Below, in pieces: positions 39,809 through 49,154 of a DNA stretch of 64,000 bases (position 1 is its first letter; each line of letters starts with the position of its first letter). A program made the translations under genes and the position numbers. The DNA is from JBQQPY01 sp052258065 (lineage in GTDB: Bacteria; Pseudomonadota; Gammaproteobacteria; Enterobacterales; Enterobacteriaceae). The DNA is taken from NCBI GenBank assembly GCA_052258065.1, contig JBQQPY010000002.1, forward strand, positions 1,178,001-1,242,000. Reading direction: 5' to 3'. The notes beneath the pieces are model-generated. The model ran no database searches and was not told the DNA's origin. It saw nothing but the letters and a program-made list of their open reading frames with translations.

Positions 39809-40387
39809 TTAACGTCGCGCGCTCAACGCCCGAACATCCACATACGCCATTTTGGCGACTTGCGCGGCCATGATACCAAGGTCGGAATCCTCAAAAACCA
39901 GACAGGACTCAGGCGAGACACAGATTAGCTCTGCACAGCGCAGGAAAGTTTGTGGATCGGGCTTATGATGAACAACATCATCAGCGCCAACAATAGCATC
40001 AAAATACTTCAGCAGTCCGAGATGGCGCAATAGAGCATCTGCCATCGCATGTTCACTGCCGGTACCTACCGCCATCGGACGTTTTCCATGGTAGCGCTTG
40101 ACGACCTCGATAAGAGGCAGCGCGGTGACATCGTTAAAGAGAATGTCATAGAGCGCCGCATCTTTTTCACGTGCCAATTGATAGGGGTCGATATACAATT
40201 TGTTACTCTCAATGATCATTTTCGCAATATGCCAAGCTGGCGATCCGTTTAATGAGATCACGGCGGTCTCGTCGAACTGTATTCCGTAAGGCGCTAGCGC
40301 CTGTCGCCAGGCCTTGCGGTGTGTCGGTTCCGTATCAAGCAGCGTGCCATCCATATCGAAGATTAATCCTTGGTACTGATCGTACAT
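39809..40387 (-). CDS. yqaB: HAD-family sugar phosphatase YqaB
   Basis: YqaB is a cytoplasmic haloacid dehalogenase phosphatase, active in E. coli on fructose-1-phosphate and similar substrates. 192 residues (E. coli 188). Motif I is FDMDGT with the nucleophile Asp11 and acid/base Asp13. The motif II region is MAVGTGSE, motif III lysine lies in HHKPDPQTF, and motif IV is VFEDSDLGI. The cap domain is the usual four-helix type. It stands before gshA on the same strand. Confidence 0.94.
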   Translation of the reverse strand: MYDQYQGLIFDMDGTLLDTEPTHRKAWRQALAPYGIQFDETAVISLNGSPAWHIAKMIIESNKLYIDPYQLAREKDAALYDILFNDVTALPLIEVVKRYHGKRPMAVGTGSEHAMADALLRHLGLLKYFDAIVGADDVVHHKPDPQTFLRCAELICVSPESCLVFEDSDLGIMAAQVAKMAYVDVRALSARR

Positions 40388-40574
40388 CGTTGCTCCCCTG
40401 AAGCTATAAATTAAGTGTTTACTTTAGCGCAATTGCGTAAAATTGTCGCTGGCCCTCTTGACGCCGAATGCGTCTCAAGACTTAGGATAGCGCCCTGCGG
40501 CAGGCGCCTCCCTTGACGAAAAAATGCGGGATTATCGGATCCTGAAAGATACTATTCCCCCTTTGAATAATTTA
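40388..40574. promoter_or_regulatory. Upstream region of yqaB with a GC-rich hairpin
   Basis: GCGCCCTGCGGCAGGCGC at about 40489-40506 can fold with one bulged base. In E. coli a tRNA cluster and csrA lie on this side; none is seen. Confidence 0.3.
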
Positions 40575-41605
40575 GATTTGCTTTTAACAATATTGCATAG
40601 ACTGAGTTTTACTACCCCACATTGATTAACGCAATTCATGATTGTAGGGCCAGACATATCGGTGCGGCGCACTCTTAAGCCCTTCAAAAAAAATAAAACT
40701 AGTGGTAAAACACAAAATTCTTATTAAATCTCGCGACTACACCATTTGTTTGTGAATATATTGGTAGGCTAAGATAGTTGTCTATATCAAGCTTTTGATA
40801 TAAGCAGTCGAATTCATGTTTTCCGATAGCTAAGCGTTTTCGAGTGTTAAAATACAATCTGTAAATTTTTTATCATTGCCTATGAGCGCCCGATGAATAA
40901 CCGCAGAACATGCTCAAAAAAGATTATACAAGAAATATCGCGAATTAGCCTCAGTCTTAATTTTTAGAGAAAGACAAAATTCGTCAATATGAAGGGGAAA
41001 GACTAAAACCAAAGAAAAAGCGTTTAAAAGCGATGAGCCTGAGCCTCGTTACCTGCATATTAATGTCATGCATCTTCTGCAAATTTTAAATAAAACATTA
41101 TAACACTATCTTTTCATAGGCATAAATAAAACGACTCAATGAGTTTTACCCATCTCTACAATGTCAAGATTGCCGCTAATGTATGACGTTTCTTGTTTGA
41201 TCTTATTAGAGCATGTTCCATGGTCATGTATCGGGCACTTATAAGCAATGGTAGAAAATTTATAAATCGTCTTTTAATACGCAAAACGCTCGGGCGCCGG
41301 GCAACGTGCAGTCGACCGCTTATATGTAGCGCTTAATACAGAACACCGTTTTAGCCCATCAATGCGTCTATAAACGAATGATATGATCAAGCAATTTAAT
41401 GACTATATGAGAGATGTGTTGCAAAGCCATTATTTCTATTAAGAGCTTCAGATAACATGCACCGATATATCTGGCTCTAGAATCAAGAATTGGCTAATCA
41501 ATATTGGGTAGTAAAATTCTATTACAGTCTATGAATATTAATACAAGTTAAACCTAAATTATTTAATAAGAAACCATCCTACCTTGCAGTATCTGATATC
41601 TATTT
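40575..41605. mobile_element. Two IS481-type pieces in head-to-head orientation
   Basis: About 40575-40970 is reverse and about 40980-41605 is forward. Both cover the catalytic core, so the pair forms a large inverted repeat. The forward piece keeps the true 3' end (ACCATCCTACCTTGCAGT). Confidence 0.6.
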
Positions 41606-41681
41606 TTTTCGCATTAGGGTTCGCAAAATAGCGTAAGATCTACAATGAGTAAAATACCATAAACTTTAGTGAGGTGTAAAA

Positions 41682-42080
41682 ATTAAAATAGAATATAAAA
41701 AATATATATCTAGAGTCTTACAATTCTCCTTAAATATTTTATTACTGATGATGGGCATGGTTTTACTCGCCTGCATCGCCAAAGAAATCTACGCAATGAT
41801 TAATTTTGTTTTGTTAAAATCTGATAAGACGTTATCTTTTGGCGTTATCGCAACCTTAATTGATTATTTTTTATACTTCGAGTTTGTGGCAATCATTATT
41901 AAATATTTTGAATCTGATAACTTCTTTCCTTTACAGTATTTTATTTGTATTGGCATCACTGCCATGCTTCGTTTAGTCATTGTAAACCATGAGGATGCAC
42001 TGAGTACACTATGGTATTCTTTCGCCATACTAATTCAGGTTATTGCATTATGTATAACAAAAAAAGAACATATACAATAA
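41682..42080 (+). CDS. psiE: PsiE family membrane protein
   Basis: PsiE is a small inner membrane protein induced by phosphate starvation in E. coli; its function is unknown. Similarity extends past the first ATG (41748) upstream: ISRVLQFSLNILLLMMG corresponds to ISTILQTVLNLGLLCLG. The matching start is an ATT at 41682, five bases behind a strong GAGGTG, giving 132 residues (E. coli 136). YFLYFEFVAIIIKYFES and YFICIGITAMLRLVIV are nearly unchanged and form the central helices. Four membrane spans are expected. Either ATT is used as a rare start or the start is damaged and a shortened protein is made from 41748. Confidence 0.85.
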   Translation: MKIEYKKYISRVLQFSLNILLLMMGMVLLACIAKEIYAMINFVLLKSDKTLSFGVIATLIDYFLYFEFVAIIIKYFESDNFFPLQYFICIGITAMLRLVIVNHEDALSTLWYSFAILIQVIALCITKKEHIQ

Positions 42081-42270
42081 CTATAAAGAATTATTCATTA
42101 TATACAGTCATGAATTAATTTTAGTAATTAAACAGGTTTATAATTAAATCATTTTTAAATAAAACGCAAGAATAGTGTGATATAAATTAATATTTAATAT
42201 TCATTATTGCTTTAACTTCTTCCTGTTTTAAAGAAAAGGTGTCTCTGTAGCGCACGCAAGCGCAGTTTAG
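42081..42270. other. Spacer after psiE
   Basis: AT-rich; I see no gene or clear terminator. Confidence 0.4.
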
Positions 42271-42427
42271 TCATGACTCAGATTTGTTGATAAGAAAAAA
42301 AGAATAGCACATATTTATTCTGCTAAGTGATACTGTTAAATTTTTATTTTTACAGACAATTACCGCAAGAAAAGCTGGCTCTTATTTTTATTAATAGACA
42401 CAAGTATCAAAAATCTGAATCACAATC
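42271..42427 (-). mobile_element. Short inverted-repeat element (MITE-like), copy 4 of 4
   Basis: A 157-bp copy from TCATGACTCAGATTTGTTGA to AAAAATCTGAATCACAATC. It is the best-preserved left end of the family, reverse to the copy at 391. Confidence 0.7.
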
Positions 42428-42539
42428 CGCGGTGTCCTAAAATATAGTTTATCAAATATTCACCACACTCGCGCATCGAGGCGTCTAATACTGCCGTTCG
42501 CCCATCTGTCATATTCTAAAAGGTAAAATAGATACTTTT

Positions 42540-42660
42540 AATTGGATAATACTCTGCTAGAGTATATTAAAAACACCATAACGGGCACTGAATAAGCAAT
42601 TTGTGATCAACACACACCTCGTTATCTAGAAAAAATTGAGCATCGACTTAACCCTTAAAT
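42540..42660 (+). mobile_element. IS1595-type C-terminal scrap
   Basis: It carries AATACTCTGCTAGAG...CACACCTCGTTATCTAG, the core of the transposase C-terminal fragment. Confidence 0.5.
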
Positions 42661-42669
42661 CCTGAAGAT

Positions 42670-43400
42670 AGTATAGTTTTTTAATAGTTTAGGCTTGGCT
42701 TTTTATATTAATATTGTATAGACGGGAATGGAGCTTTACCACTCAATACTTATTGAGGCAATTCCTGACTATAGAGTGAGACATATCGATGAACTTTACT
42801 CTCAAACTTTTTACCAGAATAGCAATAGTGGCTTGCAGCTACATCTGCTATACGATTATTAAATCGCTTGACCACAGCATTAATTTTTAGGCGCGTCAGC
42901 GGGCTTAGATATCGCTCCATATCAACCTCCTCATATCAGCAGTCGCATTCATTGTTCTACAGTAACTGAGTGTTTTCACAGACTCAAAAGATAATCTGTA
43001 AATTTTTTTCCATTGTTTGTAAGTACTAAATGACTAACCATGGGGTATATTCGACTAAGCTTGCACAAGAAACATCTTTCATTAGCTACAGTCTTGGCTT
43101 TGTAAAGATAGATAAAAACCTATCGAATCGCTTCATCTACACCCATAGAAATAACTTCGTGAGATTTTATTTAGTATTTATAAAAGATTCTCTGCATTAA
43201 TATGTAGACAACTGTGATGTAAATACCCTAATACATGCTGAGTTTTCGTAATATAGAGAAGAAAGCACAAAATTGCTTAAAAGCTATGAGCATGATTACT
43301 CGCATATTGATCTGAAATGTCTTTTACAAATGCTAAATAAAACCTCACGATGCTACCTTTCGTTAGCATAAATCAAGCGATTCAATCTTCCTGGATGAAA
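42670..43400. mobile_element. Two IS481-type pieces in opposite orientation
   Basis: About 42670-43215 is reverse (C-terminus to core). About 43230-43400 is forward (5' part of the core). This is the same arrangement as at 40575-41605. Confidence 0.55.
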
Positions 43401-43503
43401 CAACTAAAGAAAGGGAGAAAAGCGATATTCTCAATTATAGATCATAAATTAATATTCTGTTTTAGGAGTAAATAAATAGCAAATAACGATTCAGAAGGAC
43501 GCC

Positions 43504-43701
43504 TTGACGCGTGTTGAGTCTGATGTTTCATGCATTAAACGTGATATCAAAGAAATTAAGACAGAACTAAGAAAGTTTAGGAGAGAATTTAAAGAAATCA
43601 GAAATGATATAAATACGTATTTAAGGATGTTATTTGATGCTTTCATCACAATTACTATTAGTCTGGCTAACGTTATCGCAACGGGATTTAGCTGGCTATG
43701 A
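43504..43701 (+). CDS. Small coiled-coil membrane protein
   Basis: 65 residues from a TTG start preceded by AAGGA at a spacing of four. The frame stays open to an ATA at 43483, seven codons earlier, which could be a mutated original start. Residues 1-40 are a charged helix with heptad character (VESDVSCIKRDIKEIKTEL), and 45-62 a hydrophobic span (FITITISLANVIATGF). The layout resembles small phage or cryptic-prophage membrane proteins, but I do not recognise the family. Base composition and absence of stops favour a real gene, moderately. Confidence 0.5.
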   Translation: MTRVESDVSCIKRDIKEIKTELRKFRREFKEIRNDINTYLRMLFDAFITITISLANVIATGFSWL

Positions 43702-44115
43702 CTATCTTACTCTTTATGAATATTGTTATTTAGCCTGCAATCTTGAAATTAACTCACACATACATGCTATGTAATTTTAAATACGAAGTTATATTTATAT
43801 TAAATACTAATTTTATGTAAATAGTTATTTTTATTACTCTTAAAATAAGAACGTTATATTTCCAAAGGATACACGCGATTGATCGACGATCGACTATTTT
43901 ACTTGCTTCGCAAAATATATTCCTTGATTATTTCTCACAGCCGGTCTTATAAACTTGCGAGGCAACTAGATTACTGTTTATCTGGGCATCATGGCGGTGT
44001 TATATCCCAGCGCATCAGCACTTGCAAACAATCCTGACGGGCCTCGCGCAGCGATAGAATCTAGCGCGCTCAACGCGATAGCTCGATATGTTTTTCTTTG
44101 GCTAGACAGAAAACG
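43702..44115. other. Spacer with a possible gene relic
   Basis: The 44000-44110 part is GC-rich and on the reverse strand reads SLREARQDCLQVLMRWDI in one frame, looking like the tail of a lost gene next to yhbP. The rest is AT-rich. Confidence 0.35.
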
Positions 44116-44556
44116 TCAGGAGGATTGACGCTGCCAGCGTAATTTTTTGCCGAAACCCAGAGTATTATCCGTCATTTTTACCTCAAGTAGATCTAACTGC
44201 CAGAGCGGAGAGATCAGCGCCTTAGCAATGGGAAAACAATGATAATAGTATCTACGCGCCTCTCGTTCCGTTTCGCTTTCGAGAAGACAGGTCATAATTC
44301 CACGATACTGGACGCCTTTTATTAACGCTACCGTTTTCGATTGCAGGAAGATAGTCCCCGCTACCCGTGCATTTTCCCGAATCAGTTTACCGTGACGGGT
44401 TTGCGGCGAAGTCAACAACCACAGCGCCATAGCCGGCTGATGGAAAACATAAAAGCAATTGGCACACCATATATCGTCGAGGTTGCCAGCACACAGCGTC
44501 AGGACGTGCTGTTTAGTAATAAAGCGGCAAATGGCCGCCAGTTGATAATCTATCAT
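44116..44556 (-). CDS. yhbP: UPF0306 protein YhbP
   Basis: 146 residues (E. coli YhbP 147), of the split-barrel flavin-binding fold related to pyridoxamine phosphate oxidases. Function unknown. KQHVLTLCAG, WCANCFYVF, KTVALIKGVQYRG and the highly conserved MTDNTLGFGKKL near the C-terminus are present. The frame is intact in an otherwise decayed area. Neighbours yhbQ and yhbS/T of E. coli are not seen. Confidence 0.9.
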   Translation of the reverse strand: MIDYQLAAICRFITKQHVLTLCAGNLDDIWCANCFYVFHQPAMALWLLTSPQTRHGKLIRENARVAGTIFLQSKTVALIKGVQYRGIMTCLLESETEREARRYYYHCFPIAKALISPLWQLDLLEVKMTDNTLGFGKKLRWQRQSS

Positions 44557-44594
44557 CTTGGTCCTGTTACATTCTGTAGTGTAGCACTTTACTA

Positions 44595-44840
44595 AACAAT
44601 TTAGATTTAATCTTTTACCAATATTTTATAGAATCCAATGCATTTTTGCCATCTAATAGTGAGTTAACACTTACTGATTCTAGAATCAGACATATTGACA
44701 CAATATGCTCTGAAGCTCTTCAACCGCTATTCCGCGCGTAAATTAGTATTTTATCCCGAACAATTATATAGACCTTTATCGCGCACCCCCATTCATGATA
44801 GTTAGATTACCATAATGCTTAAATTAGTTAAAAAATAACT
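44595..44840. mobile_element. IS481-type end fragments
   Basis: A reverse C-terminal fragment (about 44595-44760) abuts a forward left end (about 44760-44835, AATTATATAGACCTTTATCGCG). Confidence 0.5.
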
Positions 44841-44913
44841 ACACCATCTTCCGCGATATGATGCCCGTTTACGCCAGTAATATTCACATGTTATGACAAG
44901 GCCCTGGCATGGT

Positions 44914-45984
44914 TTAGCGAAGCTGAATTGTTACCCGCGGCGCCAGGGCACTCATAAGTTCATAGCCGAGGGTACCAGCAGCGGCAGCGACCTCATCAAT
45001 TTTTATATGATGCCCCCAAAGTTCGACTTTGGAGCCAATGCGCGCTAGTGGGCAAGACTGCAAGTCTACCATCAGCATATCCATAGAAACCGTGCCCAAA
45101 ATGCGCGTTCTCACGTTATCAACCCAAACCGGCGTTCCGGTAGGCGCATGGCGCGGATAGCCATCAGCGTAACCGCAGGCGACGACACCGACCCGCTGCG
45201 TTTTGCTTAACCTGTGACGACCGCCGTAGCCGATGCGGCCCCCGGCGGGCACCGCCTGTACAGCAATCAGCTCGCTTTGTAACGTCATTACCGGCCGTAA
45301 ACCGCTGGCGGCGATATCTTTCCAGTCGCCGCTGGGAGAAGCACCATAGAGAATAATTCCGGGCCGAACCCATTGTCCATGGGTCTGCGGATGCCACAAC
45401 GTAGCGGCGGAATTCGCCAAGCAGCAGGGGCCTTTTAGCCCATGGCTAGCTCGTGCCACCATCGTCATTTGCCCTTTTACTTCTTCCGGCATATCGGCAT
45501 AAGCGAAATGACTCATTAAGGTCAGCCTCGCTACCTGTTTTAACTCATTCAGAGTTTGCCAAGCGCCCGGAAACGCCTGCTCGCTGAAGCCCAGCCGATT
45601 CATGCCGCTATTCAATTTAAGGTAAATATCCAGTGGCGCGTGCGGGTTCATGCGTTTCAGCGCGCTGATTTGCCAGTTGCTATGTACGGCGGTAGTCAAT
45701 CGATAGCGATCGATTTCATCTAAATCGGCCGGCTGAAAAAAACCTTCCAGCAGTAAAATCGGGCCGTACCACCCTTTCTCCCGCAACAGCACCGCCTCAT
45801 TAAGATCTAGAAGCGCAAAACCGTCCGTCTGCTGCAACCCCTTCCAAACGGCAGTCAGGCCATGACCATAGCCATTCGCTTTGACCACCGACCACACACG
45901 TGTTTGCGGAGCATAACGGCGGACAATGGATAAATTTGACGTCAGCGCAGCTAAATCTACTGTAGCAACAATCGGACGTGGCAT
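44914..45984 (-). CDS. dadX: Alanine racemase, DadX type
   Basis: PLP enzyme converting L- to D-alanine for peptidoglycan. From the ATG at 45984 (MPRPIVATVDL) it has 356 residues, the same as E. coli DadX, and it follows DadX better than Alr: NLSIVRRYA, RVWSVVKANGYGHG with the PLP lysine at 35, EGFF-PADL, HSNWQ, IYLKLNSGMNRLGF, VRPGIILYGASPSG, IGYGGR with the catalytic tyrosine, and VGYELMSALA. The frame is open 14 codons further up but unsupported. DadX is the catabolic racemase, normally behind dadA, which is absent here. It may now supply D-alanine for the cell wall. Confidence 0.93.
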   Translation of the reverse strand: MPRPIVATVDLAALTSNLSIVRRYAPQTRVWSVVKANGYGHGLTAVWKGLQQTDGFALLDLNEAVLLREKGWYGPILLLEGFFQPADLDEIDRYRLTTAVHSNWQISALKRMNPHAPLDIYLKLNSGMNRLGFSEQAFPGAWQTLNELKQVARLTLMSHFAYADMPEEVKGQMTMVARASHGLKGPCCLANSAATLWHPQTHGQWVRPGIILYGASPSGDWKDIAASGLRPVMTLQSELIAVQAVPAGGRIGYGGRHRLSKTQRVGVVACGYADGYPRHAPTGTPVWVDNVRTRILGTVSMDMLMVDLQSCPLARIGSKVELWGHHIKIDEVAAAAGTLGYELMSALAPRVTIQLR

Positions 45985-46109
45985 GAAACAACCCCCTACA
46001 TCTAAAGAAACGGCTATGCGATGCAACCTTAGATCCGTGGCTCAACGGACTCGGTATCAAACCCAGTGGCAGGCGCTACGTGTGATATCTCAGGATGTAG
46101 CATGCTTTT

Positions 46110-47095
46110 TAAAAAATTAGGTTTGATTTTGTACCAACATTTTATAGACTGCAATGTAGTTTCACTACTCTAATACTGGTTAAAAAAATTTCTAATTGTA
46201 GAGTCAAGCATATCGATGCAGTGTACTCTCAAGCTTTTTACTAGAAAAGTGATGGTGCTTTTGCAGTATATCTTCTATACGCTCATTAAATCGCTTGACT
46301 ACACCATTCGCATGTAAGTGTATTGATAAATTACAACGTTGTTCTAGATCAAGATCTACACATAAGCGACCTAATTTATCTTTCCCGATGGCTAAGCGTT
46401 TTTCAGGCTAAAAAGACGATCTGTAAATTTTTTACTAATGTCTGTAAGCACCAAATGAATAACAATGAGACATTCTTGACTAAGATTACGCAAGAAACAT
46501 CGTGCATTAGCGATAGATTTAGCTTTGTAGAGACGGATACAAACACATCTAATCTCTCGATCTATATACACGAAAAGATAACGTCGTAAGGTTTTATTTA
46601 GCATTTACAGAAAATATTTCATATCAATATGCTAGCAACTAAGCCCACAACTTTAAATGCTTTGTACTTTGGTTTTGTTACTTTTCCTTTCATGTCACAC
46701 AAATGCCCTAATCTATGCCATGGGTAAACAGCGATTCAGGACAGATCGAGATACAGCGCAAGAATTCACACATGACCGCAACAGATCGTCCAGTGAGAGA
46801 AAAGCGTCTTCCGAAGGGAAATAGCACCTACTTCCCGAGCCGGTAATAGCCTCGTCTTTAAGCGATGGGGAATATAACTATAATCCTCAACAGCATCTCG
46901 TTTTTGCCATTTAGAAATAGTCAGCTCAAAGATGCGATAACGCTTAGCTAACGTAGATGCTGGCTTACTGCTTACCTGAAGATTAGCTCTGATTCTAGGT
47001 GCTGTAGTTTTCCGAACTATGAAATACAATTATCATGATATTTTGCGCTCTACTATATCCCTTAATTGACATCTTGCCATGAACAGGCAAGTCCA
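46110..47095 (-). mobile_element. IS481-type element, reverse, near full length
   Basis: This copy keeps an 87-codon open piece of the N-terminal half (46766-47029) with ASTLAKRYRIFELTISKWQK, a clear helix-turn-helix, and a 70-codon piece of the core (46392-46604). The two are in different frames, so the gene is dead. Confidence 0.7.
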
Positions 47096-47264
47096 ACGAG
47101 AGTTTATATAATGATACGGGCTCAAGCAGCACCAACAGATCGTCACAACAAATATCAGAACCCAAGCGCTGATAATATCCGTCAACAGTCGCGACGCTAT
47201 CGTGTAGCCCAGAGTGTGGTAATCAGTATTCAGATAAATCTTTTCTAATTAATTATTTTAGTCA

Positions 47265-47510
47265 GCTATTATCAATAGGCTGTATAGCAATACTAGGTGC
47301 CCGCAATGCGCTACCAAGAAGCGCTGTATCAGTCTTCCAAGTGATAACGTTGGTTAAATCGATACTCAAAACTCAAACTAGGCAAGGCAAGGAAGCGTAT
47401 ATTTGCCACGAATTACATGGTCAGTGCCCATGCTGGCGCTTTTAACATTCTTCAGCAGAGTATTCATCTACTTGAAAGTGTTTATTTTTAATGCAGCTTA
47501 ATTTTTCTTG
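47265..47510 (-). mobile_element. IS1595-type remnant, reverse
   Basis: It runs from the antisense of the conserved C-terminal block to the outer edge near ...TTTTTAATGCAGC. Confidence 0.5.
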
Positions 47511-47679
47511 AGTACAATACGTCATCAGGAATGTTTTTAAGCGCCAGAACGCCTACTAGAGACGGAGCCATTCCGTGTCATCGGTCCCAGGCCGTTTCAG
47601 AAAATTGTCTACTCAATATGGCTGCCGGTAGAAAATAAGTTGCACTTACGGCTTCTAGTGTTACACCACATATTCCATG

Positions 47680-47865
47680 ACGAATAAGACGCTTGAACTT
47701 GATACGAGCGTTATCAGCATTAACATGCTCATCGCTTTTACGGTTTATCTGATCGCATGATGCTTGCTAAGCCGCAAGTTCACTTCGCAGTGTCTCAATC
47801 TTGTGAATATAACGATTCAAGTATTAGTCGATCAGTATATTAAGTTTAATTTCCGTCATGTTTAA
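47680..47865 (-). mobile_element. IS630-type B 3' fragment
   Basis: The reverse strand encodes the NRYIHKIETLRSELA-like C-terminal region of the type B transposase. Confidence 0.45.
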
Positions 47866-47959
47866 CTAGCTGCCATATGTGATATGCTCGCGGGCAACAG
47901 GCTATCTCACCTTAAACACTAACGGCAGTAGTGTGGGCGCGTATCAAGTATTGATGGCG

Positions 47960-48250
47960 CAATATAGTGCCGACCAAAGCACAGAGGCTGGCAGAGCAAG
48001 TTCAGTCTCGCGAAAAAAGTACCGAAGTCCGCTATCAGTTAGCAGCTTTAATCAAGCAGCGCGGTCTGAGCGGGCTCTATTCGGATCAGACGCTAAAAAA
48101 AAGAACCGTTACATCTACCGGCGGCTATTGACACCGCCCGACTCTCCTCGGAGCGTCGCGCTATACTATGATACGCCAATTTACGCGGCGCGAAGGAAGA
48201 GACTGCGCGGAATATACAGTGCTCGCGGCAGTATCTGGCAGCCGAATAAC
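47960..48250 (+). pseudogene. Unidentified gene relic upstream of lgt
   Basis: The stretch is GC-rich. Reading across frames gives AEQVQSREKSTEVRYQLAAL and IKQRGLSGLYSD, then after a shift LYYDTPIYAA and later ARQYLAAE-like residues, so it looks like a helical protein gene broken by frameshifts. I cannot name it. ptsP, the usual neighbour of lgt, does not match by eye. Confidence 0.4.
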
Positions 48251-48275
48251 AAAAACGATGACGTTGTGGTGATAA

Positions 48276-49133
48276 ATGAGGACACATTATCTATCCTTTC
48301 CTCAGTTTAATTCAGTGATTTTCTCTCTGGGGCCGGTTTCGCTGCACTGGTATGGTCTAACGTATCTAGTTGGCTTCGTCTTTGCGATGTGGCTGGCGGT
48401 ACGGCGCGCAAATCGTCCCGGCAGCGACTGGCGTAAAGAGGACGTCGAAAACCTTCTCTATGCCAGTTTTCTTGGGGTGTTTCTCGGCGGCCGTATCGGC
48501 TATGTGCTGTTTTACAATCTGCCGCTGTTTATCGATAATCCCATATATCTGTTTAAAGTCTGGGACGGTGGCATGTCGTTCCACGGTGGCCTGATAGGCG
48601 TCATAGTGGTGATGCTGTGGTTCGCTTATCACAACCACCGCCCTTTTTTCCAGGTGGCTGATTTTGTCGCGCCGATAGTGCCCTTCGGGCTTGGTGCCGG
48701 CCGTTTAGGGAATTTTATTAACGGCGAGCTGTGGGGCCGGGTCAGTATAGACACGCCCTGGTCAATGCTTTTCCCCGCTTCTCGAGCAGAAGACTTGCTG
48801 TTGCTGCCGAACAATCCACAGTGGCAAGTGCTGTTTGAACGCTACGGCGTTCTGCCTCGCCATCCATCTCAGATATACGAGATGCTGCTTGAAGGCCTGG
48901 TACTGTTTATAATTCTCAATCTGTTTATCGGTAAGCCGCGGCCTATCGGCAGCGTCTGCGGCTTGTTCCTGATTTGCTACGGCGCTTTTCGCACTCTGCT
49001 GGAGTTTTTCCGCCAGCCGGATGCCCACTTGGGCCTATTTATCGGCGTCATCAGCATGGGGCAGATTTTGTCGCTGCCGATGATTTTGGCTGGCCTGATT
49101 ATCATAGCCTGGGCATACCAACATCGTCCCTAG
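48276..49133 (+). CDS. lgt: Prolipoprotein diacylglyceryl transferase
   Basis: Lgt transfers diacylglycerol from phosphatidylglycerol to the lipobox cysteine of prolipoproteins at the inner membrane. 285 residues (E. coli 291) with the expected seven membrane spans. HWYGLTYLVGF, GGRIGYVLFYN, WDGGMSFHGGLIGV (containing the catalytic histidine region), the Lgt signature GRLGNFINGELWGR, and RHPSQIYEMLLEG are intact. Only the C-terminal tail is shorter. thyA follows after 21 bp, the standard enteric pair. Its clients here include BamE. Confidence 0.97.
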   Translation: MRTHYLSFPQFNSVIFSLGPVSLHWYGLTYLVGFVFAMWLAVRRANRPGSDWRKEDVENLLYASFLGVFLGGRIGYVLFYNLPLFIDNPIYLFKVWDGGMSFHGGLIGVIVVMLWFAYHNHRPFFQVADFVAPIVPFGLGAGRLGNFINGELWGRVSIDTPWSMLFPASRAEDLLLLPNNPQWQVLFERYGVLPRHPSQIYEMLLEGLVLFIILNLFIGKPRPIGSVCGLFLICYGAFRTLLEFFRQPDAHLGLFIGVISMGQILSLPMILAGLIIIAWAYQHRP

Positions 49134-49154
49134 CAATATTTATCTTGAGGTATC

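Noticed and set aside
47879..48310. 143-codon forward frame overlapping the lgt start
   Set aside because: The neighbouring frames look more protein-like; this is one frame of a frameshifted relic that runs into lgt.
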